From an uncultured Prevotellaceae bacterium (lineage in GTDB: Bacteria > Bacteroidota > Bacteroidia > Bacteroidales > Bacteroidaceae): 64,000 nucleotides of DNA. This document shows, piece by piece, positions 63,166-64,000 of this stretch. The number at the start of each line of letters is the position of its first letter. The first letter of the stretch is position 1. Under the pieces are notes generated by a model. It did not search any database, was not told the origin of the DNA, and was given only the letters and a program-made list of their open reading frames with translations. The stretch is from NCBI GenBank assembly GCA_900315565.1, contig OMZS01000009.1, forward strand, positions 62,001 to 126,000, given 5' to 3'. The position numbers and the translations under genes are program-made.

Positions 63166-64000
63166 TATTCTACTTTCATCTTCATGGTCATGGCCTCAAT
63201 CATGCGAGCATAAATATTGTTCAGCTGCTCTATTTGCTGGGCCATCTTCTTGGTCTGCTCGTTAATCTCGTCGATGGTGCCAATCTGCGAGCTGGCACTC
63301 TTGAGCTGCATCTCATACACCTTGCAGATGCCGGTGAGCGTGCGGTTGAGGTTCTCCATCTCCTCGGAGTCGGTAGTCAGGCGGCGGCTCTGCTCCGAAA
63401 CGCGCTCGAGCACCTCGGTGAGTTTCTTCAGCTCGTCAACGTAGGCATTGGTAGCCTCGGTCATATCGGGGGTGAATGGGGGAATCGCAGCGGGCTGCTC
63501 AACCACTGCAGCACCACTGCCACCGGCCTGACCACCGCCGATGCTCACAATGCCACCTGTGTTTCCACCAGCCATGGCAGCAGCCACAGCAGGCTGGCCG
63601 CCCTCGCTGGCAGCTACACCGCCCTGACGGCCACCACCGCCACCAATGATGATGGTTCCGCCACCGGCAACACCACCCTGAACACCAGCGCCGCCCGCAG
63701 AGGGCTTGCCACCAGCCACGGCAGCTTGTACGGCAACTTTTCCGGTTTCGTCACCTTCATTCTCGGTGTCGGTCTCGTCAAGATTGAGGTGCGTGGGCAG
63801 CTCCATGCCGTCGGCAGTTTTGTCGAAGGGACGGTCGAAGGCAGAGAGGAAGAACACCACCACCTCGGTGCCCATTCCCAAGAACAGCCAGAAGTTGGCT
63901 CCCGGAATGTGGGTCAGCTTGAAGAGCGTACCGAGAATCACGATTGCTGCACCCCAGCTGTAGGCATAGTTGAGGAATGTCTGGCCGGGCACGCTATCCA
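63165..64000 (-). CDS. gldL: Type IX secretion/gliding motor protein GldL (PorL), 5' end outside the window
   Basis: The frame is open to the window edge. A GTG at 63992 could be read as a start, but the upstream codons (..D-S-V-P-G-Q) continue the frame and GldL normally has about 15-20 more residues, so the gene is cut. Two membrane helices ('YAYSWGAAIVILGTLFKLTH', 'NFWLFLGMGTEVVVFFLSAF'), a long Gly/Ala-rich linker ('GGGTIIIGGGGGRQGG'), and a C-terminal coiled segment. It is the proton-driven motor stator with GldM; the Gly-rich linker is unusually long. Confidence 0.93.
   Translation of the reverse strand, partial: DSVPGQTFLNYAYSWGAAIVILGTLFKLTHIPGANFWLFLGMGTEVVVFFLSAFDRPFDKTADGMELPTHLNLDETDTENEGDETGKVAVQAAVAGGKPSAGGAGVQGGVAGGGTIIIGGGGGRQGGVAASEGGQPAVAAAMAGGNTGGIVSIGGGQAGGSGAAVVEQPAAIPPFTPDMTEATNAYVDELKKLTEVLERVSEQSRRLTTDSEEMENLNRTLTGICKVYEMQLKSASSQIGTIDEINEQTKKMAQQIEQLNNIYARMIEAMTMKMKVE

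Noticed and set aside
60760-63213. Very long open frame on the plus strand opposite gldN and gldM (817 codons)
   Set aside because: It is antisense to two well-identified genes, crosses the intergenic repeat array between them, has no recognisable domain and is rich in His/Val/Leu as expected of an antisense frame in GC-biased codons.
1-64000. tRNA or rRNA genes
   Set aside because: The intergenic gaps were read for cloverleaf patterns and conserved rRNA segments; none was found, though short or unusual RNA genes could be missed by eye.

Overview
The window reads as a chromosome segment of a Bacteroidales bacterium, most likely a Prevotella-like genus. The grounds are promoters of the Bacteroidetes type (a -7 element TAnnTTTG, often with TTG or TTTG about 20 bp upstream), weak or absent Shine-Dalgarno sites, a gldL-gldM-gldN type IX secretion cluster, STN/TonB-type receptors paired with sigma and anti-sigma genes, and large secreted proteins with C-terminal tails of the style '..KGIYLHQGKKVLMK' or '..NIVKYKNGKTKKVMIK'. 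The species was not identified from sequence alone. No rRNA, tRNA, CRISPR array or transposase was seen.

Layout. 1-269: the end of an outer-membrane barrel gene and its terminator. 504-4168: str-type operon rpsL-rpsG-fusA-rpsJ. 4169-15583: an accessory island of about 11.4 kb lying between rpsJ and rplC, which are usually adjacent. It holds a BlaI-type repressor and an M56 membrane protease fused to a TonB-like C-terminus, a lipoprotein serpin, a secreted protein translationally coupled to a TPR/membrane/HTH regulator, a family 2 glycosyltransferase, an HU-like protein overlapping a decapitated HTH gene, and a CotH-like secreted protein. 15584-30284: the long S10-spc-alpha ribosomal cluster from rplC to rplQ with secY, map, infA and rpoA. 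30285-36727: a 1446-residue repeat-rich surface protein whose sorting tail is cut off by an in-frame TGA, a small acidic ORF, and a glycine-zipper lipoprotein. 36807-43442: rlpA, gdhA, metY, a small secreted protein and an alpha/beta hydrolase. 43538-49503: STN receptor, anti-sigma and ECF sigma genes, then a lipoprotein gene coupled to waaA. 49555-56164: gltX, a 7TM-HD c-di-AMP phosphodiesterase, a FadL/TodX porin and a PIN-type toxin-antitoxin pair. 56282-64000: priA, two secreted or outer-membrane proteins, and gldN-gldM-gldL.

How the parts relate. The ribosomal genes form the translation core. A strong terminator after rpsJ and a fresh promoter with a structured 5' leader before rplC replace the usual read-through, so the island has turned one operon into two units. 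The gldLMN genes encode type IX secretion and gliding-motor parts that could export the CotH-like and beta-helix proteins seen here. The sigma/anti-sigma/STN trio is a classic cell-surface signalling arrangement.

Between genes the window is rich in non-coding structure: degenerate 7-10 bp tandem repeats, often in inverted pairs; two copies of a GC-rich element of about 155 bp sitting in long palindromes whose arms differ in sequence but remain complementary; a second repeat of about 85 bp in inverted copies near 39.4 and 53.4 kb; a candidate pseudoknotted leader RNA near 30.64 kb; and a paired direct-repeat motif, G[CA]GTAC with an 11 bp period, bracketing the secreted-protein/regulator pair.
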